Of a stretch of 64,000 nt of DNA, positions 43,502-57,099 are shown piece by piece. Positions within the stretch are counted from its first letter, which is position 1, and every line of letters begins with the position of its first letter. A program made the translations under genes and the position numbers. Location of the stretch: the NCBI GenBank assembly GCA_009763385.1, contig CM019823.1:171316636-171380635 (forward strand), read 5' to 3'. The notes under the pieces were generated by a model. It saw only the letters and a program-made list of their open reading frames with translations, had not been told where the DNA came from and made no database searches. Source of the stretch: Coix lacryma-jobi var. lacryma-jobi (taxonomy: Eukaryota; Streptophyta; Magnoliopsida; Poales; Poaceae).

Positions 43502-45514
43502 GTGATAAGGGGGAGCAAGGTGGTTCAAGAAGTTAACTTAGAGGTAAAACGGGTTCACGCCCCTACTCCGATGTTTCAGGAACCATTTTTCATGCTACCT
43601 GTTGTTGCTGCGCCAACGGTGTCAAGCACCGTAGTGCCAGCACCTGTTGTTGAGCCTCCCTTGCCGACAGAAAATGGGAATCTGGAACCTGTCCTTCAGG
43701 AGCCATTAGAACCACCTGTCGAGCATGGGGAAGAACAACAACAGCCCCAAATGGCGCCAAATAATGAGAACATTAGAAGGTCACATAGAGTTAGAAGATC
43801 AGCTATATCAGAGGATTATGAAGTCTATGAGGCCGAAGAGTTTCATATGGAGGATGATCCCATTACATATGAACAAGCCATGAGAAGCGAGCACTCAGAT
43901 AAGTGGTTAGAAGCCATGAAAGATGAGCTAAGATCCATGGATTCCAACAATGTTTGGGATTTAGTGGAAATTCCTAAAGGAGCCAAGACAGTAGGCTGTA
44001 AATGGGTCTACAAAACCAAATGTGACTCCCAAGGGAACATTGAGAGATATAGGCGCGACTCGTGGCAAAGGGTTTTACCCAAAGAGAAGGAATTGATTAC
44101 AATGAGACTTTTTATCCTGTCTCATGTAAGGATTCTTTTAGAATTATAATGGCGCTAGTGGCACATTATGACTTAGAGTTGCATCAAATGGATGTTAAGA
44201 CGGCATTCCTTAATGGGGATCTTGAAGAAGATGTTTACATGGCACAACCGAAAGGTTTGTTGTGGAAGGAAAAGAAGAAATGAGATGTCGCCTAAGAAAG
44301 TCCATTTATGGGTTAAAACAAGCTTCGAGACAGTGGTACTTGAAGTTTGATAACACCATAAGACGTTTTGGGTTTAAAGCTAATGTTGAGGACAATTGTG
44401 TGTATGCAAAGTTTAAGAATAGTAAGTTCATCTTTTTGGTTCTATATGTGGACGATATTTTGCTGGCAAGCAATGATGTCGGTCTACTAATGGAAACAAA
44501 GAAGTTCTTGTCCTCACATTTTGATATGAAGGATCTCGGTGAAGCCTCTTTTGTTCTGGGGATAGAGATTCACCGTGATAGAAGCAAAGGGGTATTAGGT
44601 TTGTCTCAGAATGCATACATAGATAAGATTCTTAAGAAATATAGTATGCATAAGTGCAGTCCGTCACCTGCACCCATAGTCAAGGGCGATAAGTATGGGG
44701 AACATCAGTGCCCCAAGAATCAGATAGAGCTCGAGCTAATGAGATCAGTTCCTTATGCATCCGTTGTCGGAAGTTTACAATATGCTCAAATTTGTACTCG
44801 CCCTGACATAGCTTTCGTTACCGGTGTTACGGGTTACTTGGCAGGTATCAGAAAAATCCAGGCCTAGAGCACTGGAAATTAGTAAAGAAAGTCTTGCGTT
44901 ATTTGCAGGGCACAAAAGGCTTCATGCTAACCTATAAGAGATCAGATTCCCTTGAGATAGTAGGGTTCTCAGATTCAGATTATGCGGGGGAGGAAAGAAA
45001 ATCCACTTCGGGTTATATTTTCACCCTTGCAGGTGGGGCTATATCGTGGAAAAGCTCCAAACAAACTCTCGTTACATCATCCACAATGTATGCGGAGTTT
45101 GTAGCATGTTATGAGGCCTCGGGGCAGGTGAACTGGCTTAAGAAGTTCTTACCCGGATTAGCAGTGGTAGACAGCATTCAGAAACCACTTAAGTTATACT
45201 GCGATAATAATCCTGCAGTTGAATATGCTCACAACAATAGGTCAAGTGGTGCTGCCAAACACATTGACATTAAGTACTATGTTGTGAAAGAAAAAGTTCA
45301 GGATCATGTCATTAGTCTTGAGCATATAAGTACAGATAAGATGTTAGCGGATCCGTTGACAAAAGGCTTACCACCCAACGTGTTTAGAAGACACGTAGCC
45401 GGCATGGGGTTAAGGGAACCTATGATTCCTGAACACTTAGGGCCCAAGTTAGAACTCTGTCTCAAATTAGAGAGATGTATTGTAGCCGTCAAGTCCAACG
45501 ACGCTTGGTTGTGA
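43502..45514 (+). pseudogene. Copia reverse transcriptase and RNase H of the second element, frameshifted
   Basis: RT pieces in changing frames: KDELRSMDSNNVWDL with GCKWVYKTK (43900-44040), QMDVKTAFLNGDLEED (44180-44235), YGLKQASRQWYLKFD (44310-44355) and the catalytic YVDDILLASND (about 44445). RNase H follows from 44894 (SDYAGEERKSTSGY, SSTMYAEFVA) to the end motif MLADPLTKGLPP. At least three one-base shifts (about 44055, 44270, 44860) make it non-functional. Confidence 0.9.
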
Positions 45515-45617
45515 CGACGAGACGCGCTCGACGCTTTTCTCTATAATGGAATAGAGCCATATAAGTTGAGTATTTAAGATAAGAATAAGATAATTATTAG
45601 GAGATCAAGGGGGAGAA

Positions 45618-46107
45618 TGTTAGTATTGATCTCCCTAGTTACTAGGCCCAACGGCCCTTTATCTAACTTGATCCGCTCCTGATCGGGGAGCCCAACCCAT
45701 TAATGGTTGGAGAGCCCCTGTCACACTGCGGGATATAAAGGGAGGTGGGGGCCAAGGCACAAGGTACGAGGTTCACCGTAGCCGCCACTCCCACCTACAG
45801 TCCTACCCTTATCCGATCTAGGGTCGCAGCCAGTGACAGGAAGCTCTCCTCCGCCGCCGCTGCATCGACCACGACTGCTCCCTCCTCCACTGCACCGAGC
45901 TCTTCCCTACGTCGGCTTCTTCCTCTTCATCCGGACCCGCAAGAAGGACGAGAGGGAGCCATGACGGACGCTGGATCTAGCTCCAAGGGCGGAGATGGTC
46001 GAATCCCTAACCCTAATGTCTTTTACTTTCACTGTTATGCATCTAAAGCATTCCTTCACTTGCTGTTCACCCCGATGCCGAGTCTATTAACACTAAGAGT
46101 TCCAACA
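45618..46107 (+). repeat. 3' LTR of the second copia element
   Basis: Starts TGTTAGTATTG after a polypurine tract (45606-45617). The part 45618-45998 matches the 5' LTR. The further 109 bp to CCAACA has no counterpart there. The right end is inferred from the inverted termini and an imperfect CAATC/CAAGC target duplication. Confidence 0.75.
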
Positions 46108-46634
46108 CAATCAGGTTGGGTGACTGTAACCGCGCATCCTAATAATTGGATTTTTTAAAAAAAAAAAACTTGATACATACGATCCTAACTGAATTATATA
46201 TATACGCTCAGACTATTTGGCGCTCGATCGGGTGGGCGTAGGGCGTAGCGACTCCGATCCGGCCTCCTGTTCCCTGTAGTCTGGAGGTAGCAAAAGTGAG
46301 AGGCGAACCAGCTCAGAGCCGGCGACCGCCACCCCGGCCACTCGGCTCTCCTGTGCACACCAGCTTGTATATTCCTTCTCCCCTACGCTTTCCGTGGTTC
46401 CTCCACCTTTCCACCTGTTCGCGTGCGCATTCCCACAGCCAGCCAGCCAGCCAGCAGCCACCGGCTCATCGATCCATCGATATCCTCGCTCCTCCTCCTC
46501 ACTTGCTCGAGCTCCGGTTCCGATCGACGACTGATCGAGCTCCTATGCGCCGCGGTTAGCTCCCGCCGGTGCGGCCAACGAAGACGAGGAGCTGATCGGT
46601 CCAGGTCCGCCGGCGGCGGCGGATCGGCCATCAG
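46108..46634 (+). promoter_or_regulatory. Promoter and 5' UTR of the myosin XI gene
   Basis: Sequence between the copia element and the myosin start. TATATATA lies near 46195. The region becomes GC-rich and pyrimidine-rich, with a CCAG microsatellite at 46437-46458 in the probable 5' UTR. The copia element thus ends about 0.5 kb from the start codon, within promoter distance. Confidence 0.5.
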
Positions 46635-49600
46635 ATGGTCAGTCTGTTCTTCGCGTTTCTCCTCCTCCTCCGATCCTCCTCCCAGCTTGCTGGCTAGCTA
46701 GACTAGACAGCGCGATCGAGTTGATCTGCCTGCTGCTTTTATTATGGAGTAGTAATCCGTACGTTCCTCGCGATCGCCTCGCCTGGGGATGACCGATCAT
46801 GTCATATGCAGGGGACTCCGGTGAACATCATCGTCGGCTCGCACGTGTGGCTGGAGGACCCCGGCGAGGCCTGGGTCGACGGCGTCGTCACCGAGATCAA
46901 AGGCCGCGACGCCACCATCGCCACCACCAATGGCAAAACGGTGCGTTGTATTGTATTGTACTCCGCGCGCCACCTTGATTATTATTCGTCATCTCTCGAT
47001 CAATTCTTCTTCATTCATCAGTTTATCCTGCTGGCTGCGCTGCCGGGGTATAGTATATCAAATGCGTGTAAGAGAAATTGGAGCCGCGCGCAAGCGCAAC
47101 TAACTGGGCGGCGTTCCAGCAGGTCGTGGCGAGCCTCGGCAGCATATACCCCAAGGACACGGAGGCGCCGCCGGCAGGAGTGGACGACATGACCAAGCTG
47201 GCCTACCTCCACGAGCCGGGCGTCCTGCACAACCTCTCCTGCCGATACGGCTTCAACGAGATATACGTGAGCGAGTACTTTGATTTTGCCTTGGGGATTA
47301 TTCTTCGTACTGTACTCTACGTACGTAGTCGAGCTAGGCCTCCGTCACAGCTAACAACAACCGTACGCGTGTCACCCAGACGTACACCGGGAACATCCTG
47401 ATCGCGGTGAACCCTTTCCAGCGTCTGCCTCACCTGTACGACGTGCACATGATGGAGCAGTACAAGGGCGCCTCCTTTGGGGAGCTCAGCCCGCATCTCT
47501 TCGCGATCGCCGACGCCTGCTACAGGTCCGCGCGGCGTGTTCGTTCGTTCAGCTGCTGATGGTCCATAATCTCTGTAGACCACACGATTCGTTAACTGAC
47601 GGCTGATCGTCGGCGTTCTCTTCCTGCTTGTTGCTGTCGATGGGGAAAAAAATATTCAGGGCGTTGATCAATGATCACGGGAGTCAGGCAATCCTGGTGA
47701 GTGGCGAGAGTGGTGCCGGCAAGACGGAGACGACCAAGATGCTCATGAGGTATCTTGCGTTCATGGGAGGACGGTCCGGTACCGAGGGACGCACGGTCGA
47801 GCAGCAGGTTCTAGAGGTAGGAAAAGCTTGCCATTTCATCTTTTTTTTTCCTCACATCTTTGAGGATCACACACTTTTTTTTTTTTATTTCTGTATGTAC
47901 GATGCGCATATATATAGTCTAATCCAGTACTTGAAGCGTTTGGTAACGCGAAGACTGTGAAGAACAATAACTCAAGGTGGACTCTTGGATCAGTAACTGA
48001 AGTTGTATTTTTACGAAAAACACTGTTTTGTTGTTTCTTCACCGTACTTAATTAAACAAGTCCACCACCATTTCAGTCGATTCGGTAAGTTTGTTGAAAT
48101 CCAGTTCGACAAGTATGGGAAGATATCAGGGGCTGCTGTTCGCACATACCTCCTTGAACGATCACGAGTGTGTCAGGTCTCTGATCCTGAGAGGAACTAC
48201 CATTGCTTCTACATGCTTTGTTCCGCGCCCCCTGAGGTAATTCTCAAGCGCAGAGCCTAAATACAAACTTCCGGTTTCTGTATGGTTACATACAACCAAA
48301 AAAGACCAACCTCTTCAGAACGGCCAACTGATTTCAGGATGTAAAAAGGTTTAAGGTGGGAGACCCAAGATCATTCCATTACTTGAACCAGACAAACTGC
48401 TATGAAGTATCCAATGTGGACGACGCAAGAGAATATGTAGAAACTAGAAATGCTATGGATATTGTTGGCATTGATCAAGATGAACAGGTACATCATATAT
48501 ATACTAGAAGAAGACTGAAATGAAATAGCAAATACATTGCTGGACCAAGAATTAATCCATCTTTTTTTTCAATGCTCAAGGATGCAATCTTCAGAGTAGT
48601 AGCGGCAATCCTTCACCTAGGAAACATTAACTTCTCCAAAGGGCAGGAAATAGACTCATCCAAGTTGAGAGATGATAAATCAGTCTATCACCTGAAAACA
48701 GTTGCAGAACTGCTAATGTAAGTCTTTCGAAAAGCTATTTTGGTTATCTGAATCTTTCTGGTATGTTAAAGCACAAACTTATCTTCAGGTGTGATGAGAA
48801 GGCCCTTGAAGACTCCCTTTGCCAGCGTGTTATTGTGACACCTGATGGAAATATCACGAAACCCCTTGATCCAGATTCTGCGGCATTAAGTCGTGATGCC
48901 TTAGCAAAGACAGTATATTCACGACTGTTTGACTGGTAAGAATGATGATATCATGTTCATGAATGCATAAAAAAAAGGAAAATTTTCAAGTGTTACTAGT
49001 GTTGGTTGTAAATATGGATACAAGCTTTACTTTTATTTGGGTCATTGGATCGACTCAAAATATATCAAAATGAACAAGTCTAGATTTCAAAGCAAGAAAA
49101 GGGAAGAGATTTCGTACCACTTGCCTGTCAGTATGTGTAAAGACCAGAAGCTGGAAATATGGTTCTGGATGTTTTAGTTACCAATTCAGACTGAACCAGC
49201 AACACTAGTAATGGAAGCCATCTAAACGAGGGGATTTTCTTATTTTGTTTGACAGGATTGTAGACAAGATCAATAACTCAATTGGCCAGGATCCAGATGC
49301 GACCAATATAATAGTGTGCTTGATATCTATGGATTTGAGAGCTTCAAGATTAACAGGTTTGTCATTAGTAGTTTCGTATTGTCTGGTCCTGCAAGTATGG
49401 CATGCATTTTTTTAGTTTTATACCTTTTTTTAGTACCTAAAAACTGGTTCAAGATTTAAATTCTGCTCATCTCACAGTTTCGAGCAACTATGCATCAATT
49501 TGACAAACGAGAAGTTGCAGCAGCACTTCAATCAGGTTGGACAAGATTAGTAGATAATAAGAGAATAATTAATTAATACTCAATTGCTATGGAAACATCT

Positions 49601-52600
49601 AATATCAAACACATGAGTTCCTTTTGCAGCATGTATTAAGATGGAGCAAGAAAGTACACAAGGGAGGAAATAGACTGGAGCTATGTTGAATTTGTAGACA
49701 ATCAGGATGTGCTGGACCTGATTGAAAAGGTAATTTCTGGGATCATATTGGAAGTGATATATGGACCCACATACAGAAGAGTAATCAAGTATTGGCTGAT
49801 CAATAACACTTCAACATTGCATGCAGAAACCTGGAGGAATAATTGCACTCCTGGATGAGGCATGGTATGATGTATGATGACTTGTGGTACTTTGAGAGAT
49901 TCATTCATAAAAAAATGGATAAGAGCTTCAAGAAACATGTAGCTTTATATGTAAACTGACAGTATATTTTGTTGTTACTAAATATTAAGAGCTTTTTACT
50001 TGTATGGACTTGAAAAAGATCACTCTTCCTGTGTGGTCTTTTTCTTTCGAACTTATCTCTATGACCCTGAAATAAATTTCATTCCTTCTATGGTCTTCCA
50101 TCCATTTTCACCACTTGACGGTATTAATTCGAGGGTAAAAAGACTGTTTTGCCCCTGGCATAAAAAAATACAATTTGTTTATTTGTTGTATATTTAGAGT
50201 AATATTAAACAAATAAATTTATATGATTGTCATGTGTGAATTTATTTTTGTTAATATTAATCCAAATATACAAAAAAAAAACTCTACAATTTTTATGCTA
50301 GGGGTAAAATGGTCTTTTCGCTTGACTTAACACCGTTAAGTAGCAAAAACGGACGAAAGGCCATAGAAAGATAAAACTTCGTTTCAGGAAAAAGGCCAAG
50401 TTCAAATAAAAAAGACCATACAAGGAAAAATCATTATTTCTAAGGCCATGTAGGTAAAAAGCTCAAATATTAACATAGCATAGTTTTCCCTGGCAAAGAA
50501 CATTCCATAGCAAGCAATTTGAAGAAAAATATAAGCATTGCACGTCTTTCATGCAGCATGTTTCCAAAGTCTACACATGAAACATTTGCTCAAAAGATGT
50601 ACCAAACATATAAGGCACATAAGCGCTTCAGCAAGCCCAAACTTGCTCGGACAGCCTTTACAATCAACCACTACGCAGGAGATGTAAGCAACTATTCAGT
50701 TACTATATGAAATTTAAATCAACCAGCAACAGATTTTTAACAAGCAGTTCAACAAAACAGGTGACATATCAAGCAGATCATTTCCTTGATAAGAACAAAG
50801 ACTATGTGGTAGCTGAACACCAAGCTCTACTAAATTCTTCAAGGTGCCCCTTTGTTGCAAACCTCTTTCCTCCATTACCTGAGGAAACTTCTAAACAGTC
50901 CAAATTCTCTTCAATCGGTACTCGCTTTAAGGTGTGTCATATTGAGCTAGATCTCTATGTTTGACTTTAGAATGGTCAGTAACCCTAATCCATATATATG
51001 CAGCAACAACTGCAATCCCTCATGGAAACACTGAGTACAACAGAACCTCACTACATCAGATGTGTCAAGCCTAATGCTGTACTGAAACCCGGCATTTTCG
51101 AGAACTACAATGTCTTGAATCAGTTGAGATGTGGGGTATGTATGTGAAATTTGTTTTACTATGCTACTCCAACAACTGCAATTTGCACTCCTTTACTGAA
51201 TCTTTATCTCAATCAGTTTGACATTTGCACATGGTCATGGTACAGGGTGTCCTGGAAGCAATTCGGATTAGCTGTGCCGGTTATCCAACGAAGAGGACAT
51301 TTGATGAGTTCATTGATCGGTTTGGAATGCTTGCACCGGAGCTTGTCGACAGGTAAGTAGACAACGTAAATCGATTTGGAACTCTTAAGTGAGATACTGT
51401 ATGTATACACTGATTTTTTTTTTTGAAAGAAGATTAAAGTGAGCTTGATGCATTTGCAGTGATGAGAAGGCTGCCTGTGCAGCGATATGTGATAGGATGG
51501 GTTTGAAAGGATATCAGGTAGTCCATGATGAGTGAATATGGGAAATAAAACAATCTTATACATACTTTATTTTTTCAAGACCTTAAATTAGACTTTTTTA
51601 TATGTATCAGATAGGGAAGACCAAGGTATTCCTAAGAGCTGGTCAGATGGCAGAGCTGGATGCTCGAAGAGCAGAAATTTTGGTCAATGCCGCGCGTCTA
51701 ATCCAGAGGCGTATAAAGACACATCTTATGCGAAAGGAATTCATTAACTTACGAAAAGCCTCAGTTCAATCTCAGAAGTTCTGGAGAGGTATTTCCTCGC
51801 CGCTTTGAGCACTTTGTGCCCTCAATGTCAGTTGTCAGCAAAACTGGCCTTACCTGAAACTGACATACAATTTAATCAAAATCCTGCAGCACGACTAGCT
51901 AAAAAGCTTTTTGAGTATATGAGGAGAGACGCTGCTTCAATTAGGATACAAAAGCACGTGCGTAGCCATTCTGACAGAAAAGCATACCTGCAAGTATATG
52001 AATCAGCTACAGTAATACAGACAGGATTACGAGCAATGTCAGCTCGCAATGAACACAGATTCCGAAAAGAGACCAAGGCGTCCATAATTATCCAGGTTTG
52101 CACTCCTATCATGATTTGCAAATAGTTTTTGTCGGAAAACCATAATTAACAGTTCCCTGAATCACAGACTCGATGGCGCCAACACAGAGCTTATGTTGCT
52201 TACAAGCAGCAAAAGAGAGCTTCTTTGATTCTTCAGTGCTTGTGGAGGGCACGCATTGCAAGAAAGGAACTTCGGAAACTGAGAATGGTCTGTACAATTA
52301 CACATCTTAAACACAAGCACACCATTCATTGTTAATGCTTATAAAGTAAGCACAACCATGTAAACAGGAAGCAAGAGAGACCGGCGCACTCAAAGAAGCA
52401 AAAGACAAGCTAGAAAAGAGAGTAGAAGAACTCACATGGCGGTTAGATGTCGAAAAGCGTTTGAGGGTAATTCACTTGGATCAATATAGTAGTTGCTGTA
52501 GTGTTTAGTGTGTTACTTGATCCAAAATGAGTTTATCTACTATGTCTTGACGGCAGGCTGACCTTGAAGAAGCAAAGGGCCATGAAATTGAAAAGCTACG

Positions 52601-55600
52601 ATCTGCACTACAAAAGTTGCAAGAAAATCTCGAGGAAGCCCATGCAGCAATAGTAAAGGAGAAAGAAGCTGCGAAGTTAGCGATTGAACAGGCACCACCA
52701 AAGATAGTAGAAGTGCCAGTTGTCGACAATGCAAAACTTGAGGAGCTGACAACTCAAAATACAGAACTTAAGGTAATCCCCATTAAGTTCTGCATTTTTA
52801 TTCAGATATAAGTTTCATAATTTAATACTTTAGATTAGAAAAGTTCTCACATACACATTTGAATCCAGGATGAACTAAGTACGTTTAAACAGAAGGCTGA
52901 GGATCTCGAAAATAAGCTTCTTGAGTTGCAAAAACAGTCTGATGAACTGTCACAGGAGACACAAGAACAAGCATCCAAAGTTACTCAACTTCAAGAGCTG
53001 ATCGAAAGGTACTAACAAATTTTCTTCTTTGTAAAACTAAATCGTAAATCATTTATATTGCAAACGCTGCCCACATACCACCTCCACAATATGGTGCAGG
53101 CTTGAAGCAAGTTTATCCGGTATGGAATCTGAAAACCAGGTTCTACGACAACAATCATTGGTTGTTGCATCAGCTGATGAGGATAAATCAAAACATATAG
53201 AGAGGTACATTCTACAATATGCATACTTCATGTTCACATTTTTATTCCTTTCTGGGCTGTAATCATGTCCCATGAGAAAGCCTCACAAACTAAAAATGAT
53301 ACGTTTAGATTGGAAAGCAAGATTGCCACCTTGGAGTCAGAGATCGAGTTGCTCTGCAGTAATTCTGCACTAGTTGTTCAGGCCGTGGTCACTCCTGAAA
53401 TGAATCAGACAACAGTAGTCGAGGTAAATTTCCTTGAATAGAACTTTGCAAAAACACTACTTGGGAGCATTAACTATTTGATAAGTAAAAACATTTGCAT
53501 TTAATTCTGTCTAAAACCTCACTCATATTCAGGAACTTGACAAGGAACACCAGCTTGAAGAAGTTAAAACGGTCAATGTATGCACTATAAGTTTTACCTG
53601 GCAAACATTTATATAAGATACTGCAAAATCTCATTTGGATATCACATTAATGTGGATATATGCTATGACGCAGGAGCAGGTGGTTGTTCCTCCTTTAAAG
53701 AATCTAAGCAAACAAAAATCGCTGACGGATCGGCAGCAAGTACGTTCCCTACTTTATTTTTGTTATTAGTATTAATGTGACAAACAAGTTCCGTGAATCA
53801 AATCAAAGACACAGATAATGAAGCATACTGAAGATTGATTTCTTCCTTCATGCTTCCACAGGAAAACCATGACACCCTGATTAAAAGTCTGGTAGAAGAC
53901 AGGAGATTTGATGACAAAAAATCCGCTGCAGCATGCATTGTCTACAAATCACTCCTGCACTGGCATTCATTTGAAGCAGAGAAGACTAACATATTTGATC
54001 GAATCATCCAAACGATTAGGTCATCAGTTGAGGTTGCTATTCACATTGCATACCACTTAACCTTTTCATTGAAGTAAGACAATGTTGGCAAGCAAGTACT
54101 TGAGAATCGCATCATCTGAGTAAGTTAATCTACAGGGAGCAGAAAGTTCTGGAGAGCTTGCCTATTGGTTGTCGACAACATCAACTCTCCTCTACTTATT
54201 ACAAAACACTCTCAAAGCTAGCAGTTCAATAAGTAAAGGAGCAAATCGCAGCCGGACCACAACAGGCAGTCTGTTCAGTAGAATGGTGCAGGTAAGTTCC
54301 CCATCCAGATTTTCTTTTAGAATGAGTTAAGGTTCTTATATGAGGTTGCAACGTCAAGTTTCACGACCTCGTGGTCCACCATACAGGCCAAGGCTTGGCT
54401 TCCATAGTGGTTGAGACCATAGTTCAAGCCTTCCATTGAAATTCAAAGATAGAGAATGTGTTTTGTACTATGTATTTTTTTTTCGTCAAGATTTCACTAG
54501 TCAACTTTCATTTAGTACCAAGGACTGATGTTCACATTGTAAACATGAGCTTACACCCCATAACTTTCATTTCAGAGTGCCCGGACATCATCAGGATTAG
54601 GCATAGCTAGTGGCTACAGTGGAATGGTGGGAAGGCCTGACACTGCATCAATGGTAGAGGCAAAATATCCAGCACTTCGTTTCAAGCAACAGTTGACAGC
54701 ATATGTCGAGAAGATATATGGGATAATCAGAGATAACCTGAAAAAGGAAATAAGTCCATTCTTAACTATGTGCATACAGGTACAGCAACTAAGCCATTTC
54801 TGTTACCAGGATATAAGGAAATACAATTTTCTAACAATTGTCGATTTTCATAGGCTCCAAGAGCTAACCGTGTGAGACCATCTCGGGGATCACTAAAAAG
54901 CATACACTCTAATGCGCTAATTAGGCAAGCGTCAAGTCTACATTGGCAAAATATTGTTAAGTGCCTGGATCAAACACTGGAAATGATGAAAAATAACTAT
55001 GTGAGTCTATTCTTAATATTTTTCAGCTGACTTACAATTAGGGAACTGCACAAATGCTTTGCTGAATTTAATTTCAATTTTGTAGGTGCCTCCTGTGATA
55101 ATCAGGAAAACATTTAGCCAAGTATTTGCATATTTGAATGTGCAACTCTTCAACAGGTATTGCTATATGGGATACCAATGATATTTTGGTATCACATATG
55201 AACTTATGCAGTCAAGATTTACCAAGGATATTTTGGTATCCCATATGAACCTATCAAATTTCCCCCTTTTTGTTTAGTTTGCTACTTCGTCGGGAATGCT
55301 GCTCTTTTAGCAATGGTGAGTTCTTAAAGGCTGGTTTACAAGACCTGGAGCAGTGGTGCTCTAGAACAACTGAAGAGGTGGATATTTTTCCTCTCTTTGG
55401 TAATTTTAACAAGACAGAAATTATAATCAGAAAGAGAGTGCTAATTAAATGGAATATTCTCCATAATGCAGTATGTAGGAACATCCTGGGATGAACTGCA
55501 ACACATTAGGCAGGCAGTTGGGTTCCTGGTATGCCTGAATACATGCAGTTATTTCAACGGTTATACTAGTTAGATCTATCTACCTATTAAATGAATTCAT

Positions 55601-56277
55601 ATTACAGGTTTTGCATCAGAAATCACACAAAACCCTGGAGGAAATCACAAATGAGCTTTGCCCTGTAAGCTGTAAAGAAGACATCTTAAAAAATGCTAAG
55701 ATTTTCTTCAAGCTAGCAAGTATGAAATGTTGTGTATTTTCACAGGTTTTGAGCATAACTCAAATATATCGCATAGCAACGATGTTCTGGGACGACAAGT
55801 ATGGTGCACAAGGCCTATCTCAAGAGGTAAGTGCATGCCTGCTAACTTCACATGATTAAACATATACGCAATCCCAAGTGCATTCGGCTTCCTGAATGCG
55901 AGGAATGCATCTATGTGTTGCTAAAGAGAACATCTTAACAAGAGCCAACTTTATTTCAGGTCATTGGGAAGATGAGAACGATGACAACAGACGACTCAAT
56001 AACTACTCCAAATAGTTCTTTCTTGCTTGATGACGACTCAAGGTATGGTCAGTAATTCAGTACCAAGATGCGAATATGCATGCAGTAGATAACGTAACTG
56101 AATCTGCAACAGTTATGACTCATCTAACACCCAAATGGATGAAAATGCAGCATACCAATATCATTGGATGATATAGCTCGACTGATGCTTGACATCGATC
56201 CGTCCGATGTGGAACCGCCCCCACTACTAAGGCAGAATTCTCAGTTTCACTTTCTTCTGCAGCAGCACACAGACTGA
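46635..56277 (+). CDS. Myosin XI heavy chain
   Basis: Forty coding exons were traced with consistent phases; the first holds only the ATG (46635-46637), the second starts at 46812, the last is 56151-56277. Predicted length is about 1556 residues. Order: N-terminal SH3-like segment (VGSHVWLEDPGEAWVDG), motor head with P-loop GESGAGKTETTK (exon 47660-47816), LDIYGFESFK and the actin-binding region (YIRCVKPNA), IQ motifs (51660-52290), coiled coil (52368-53580) and a DIL cargo-binding domain (53862-56280). Myosin XI moves organelles and vesicles along actin. Exon 49256-49356 lacks one base and exon 49630-49729 lacks two relative to the family, all in the motor; since 37 other exons are intact, sequencing error is likely. 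Confidence 0.93.
49989..50464. mobile_element. Mutator-type MITE in a myosin XI intron
   Basis: A 476-bp element in intron 14 (49865-50556). Its ends are GAGCTTTTTACTTGTATGG and the complement of GAGCTTTTTACCTACATGG. It is flanked on both sides by the 9-bp duplication AAATATTAA (49980-49988 and 50465-50473). Nine-base duplications are characteristic of Mutator-like elements. It has no coding capacity. Confidence 0.9.
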
Positions 56278-57099
56278 TATCTATAGACACAGAGTAAAAC
56301 GGTAGAGTTACTTGTGAAGTTACAGAGAACTGAAGATTTTTTATAGGAGTGTGCACAGATTGAGTTGTGGTTTTTTCTTCCATTTTTTTATATAGTTTTG
56401 GGTGGGGAAATGCCTACAAAGAAAGGGAAATATAGGATACATCCTGATATCATTCTTTTGATTGTTTTGATTGATTGAAACAGAGAAAGTTGTAATTATT
56501 TGAAGATGTATATAAATGAAGGTATATATATATATTTGTACCCAACCACATTCAACGCAAAACAGATTCCTGATCTTCTGGTTAAGCTATAATCATCAAT
56601 ATACACCCTCTACCCCATGTGTCGGTTGAATACATTATTATCCTAACGATTAACCATCTTCAACCTGAAATCCTCCTCGCATCGATATGGGTCCAGATTA
56701 TACGAAAATATAGAGGCAACAACTGGACCTTTCATGTCACGGAATCCTTAATTTCCCGCGAAAACGAACTCTGCAGAATACACATGGCATTAAACACTAG
56801 CCTAAGCGATTCAGGTCTCTTCACCGTTTGCTACTGTGACAGCACGGAGCCGTCCCTATCGTGGTCGGAATTGCTGTAGGCCTCTAGACATGCGCGTATT
56901 CGATCGCCAGGGGAGAGGGAGGGTCGCATTACCTGACGCATGACGGCTGAAGAAGCCCCGGGCGGTGCTCCCAACCGCGGAATGGATCCCCTCCCCTCCC
57001 TCTCCGCCTGTTTTTTTTCCCTGTTTCGTCTCCGGTGATTGATTGGACTCGGCGTGTTTGGCTTTGCCAGCTGGGCATCCACGTCGGCGGAAAACAGAG
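56278..57099. other. Myosin XI 3' UTR and downstream spacer
   Basis: The 3' UTR probably reaches to about 56,550, where an AT-rich stretch with TATATATATATA occurs. 56,880-57,080 is GC- and pyrimidine-rich and contains an 83-codon minus-strand frame without recognisable features. Confidence 0.5.

Larger units (their letters stand above)
31019..46107 (+). mobile_element. Second Ty1/copia LTR retrotransposon, interrupted by a nested element
   Basis: Plus-strand copia element of about 5.3 kb without its insertion. gag is at the left (31363-32152) and protease, integrase, RT and RNase H at the right (42150-45514), split by the nested element at 32206-41990. The shared terminal sequence is 31019-31400 and 45618-45998. 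The right terminal sequence probably runs on to CCAACA at 46107, flanked by CAATC against CAAGC before the left LTR (one mismatch). A purine tract AAGGGGGAGAA precedes the right LTR. gag has one shift and pol at least four, so the copy is dead. Confidence 0.88.

Noticed and set aside
50000..50197. 65-residue frame in a myosin intron
   Set aside because: Falls within the Mutator-type MITE and has no similarity to a protein.
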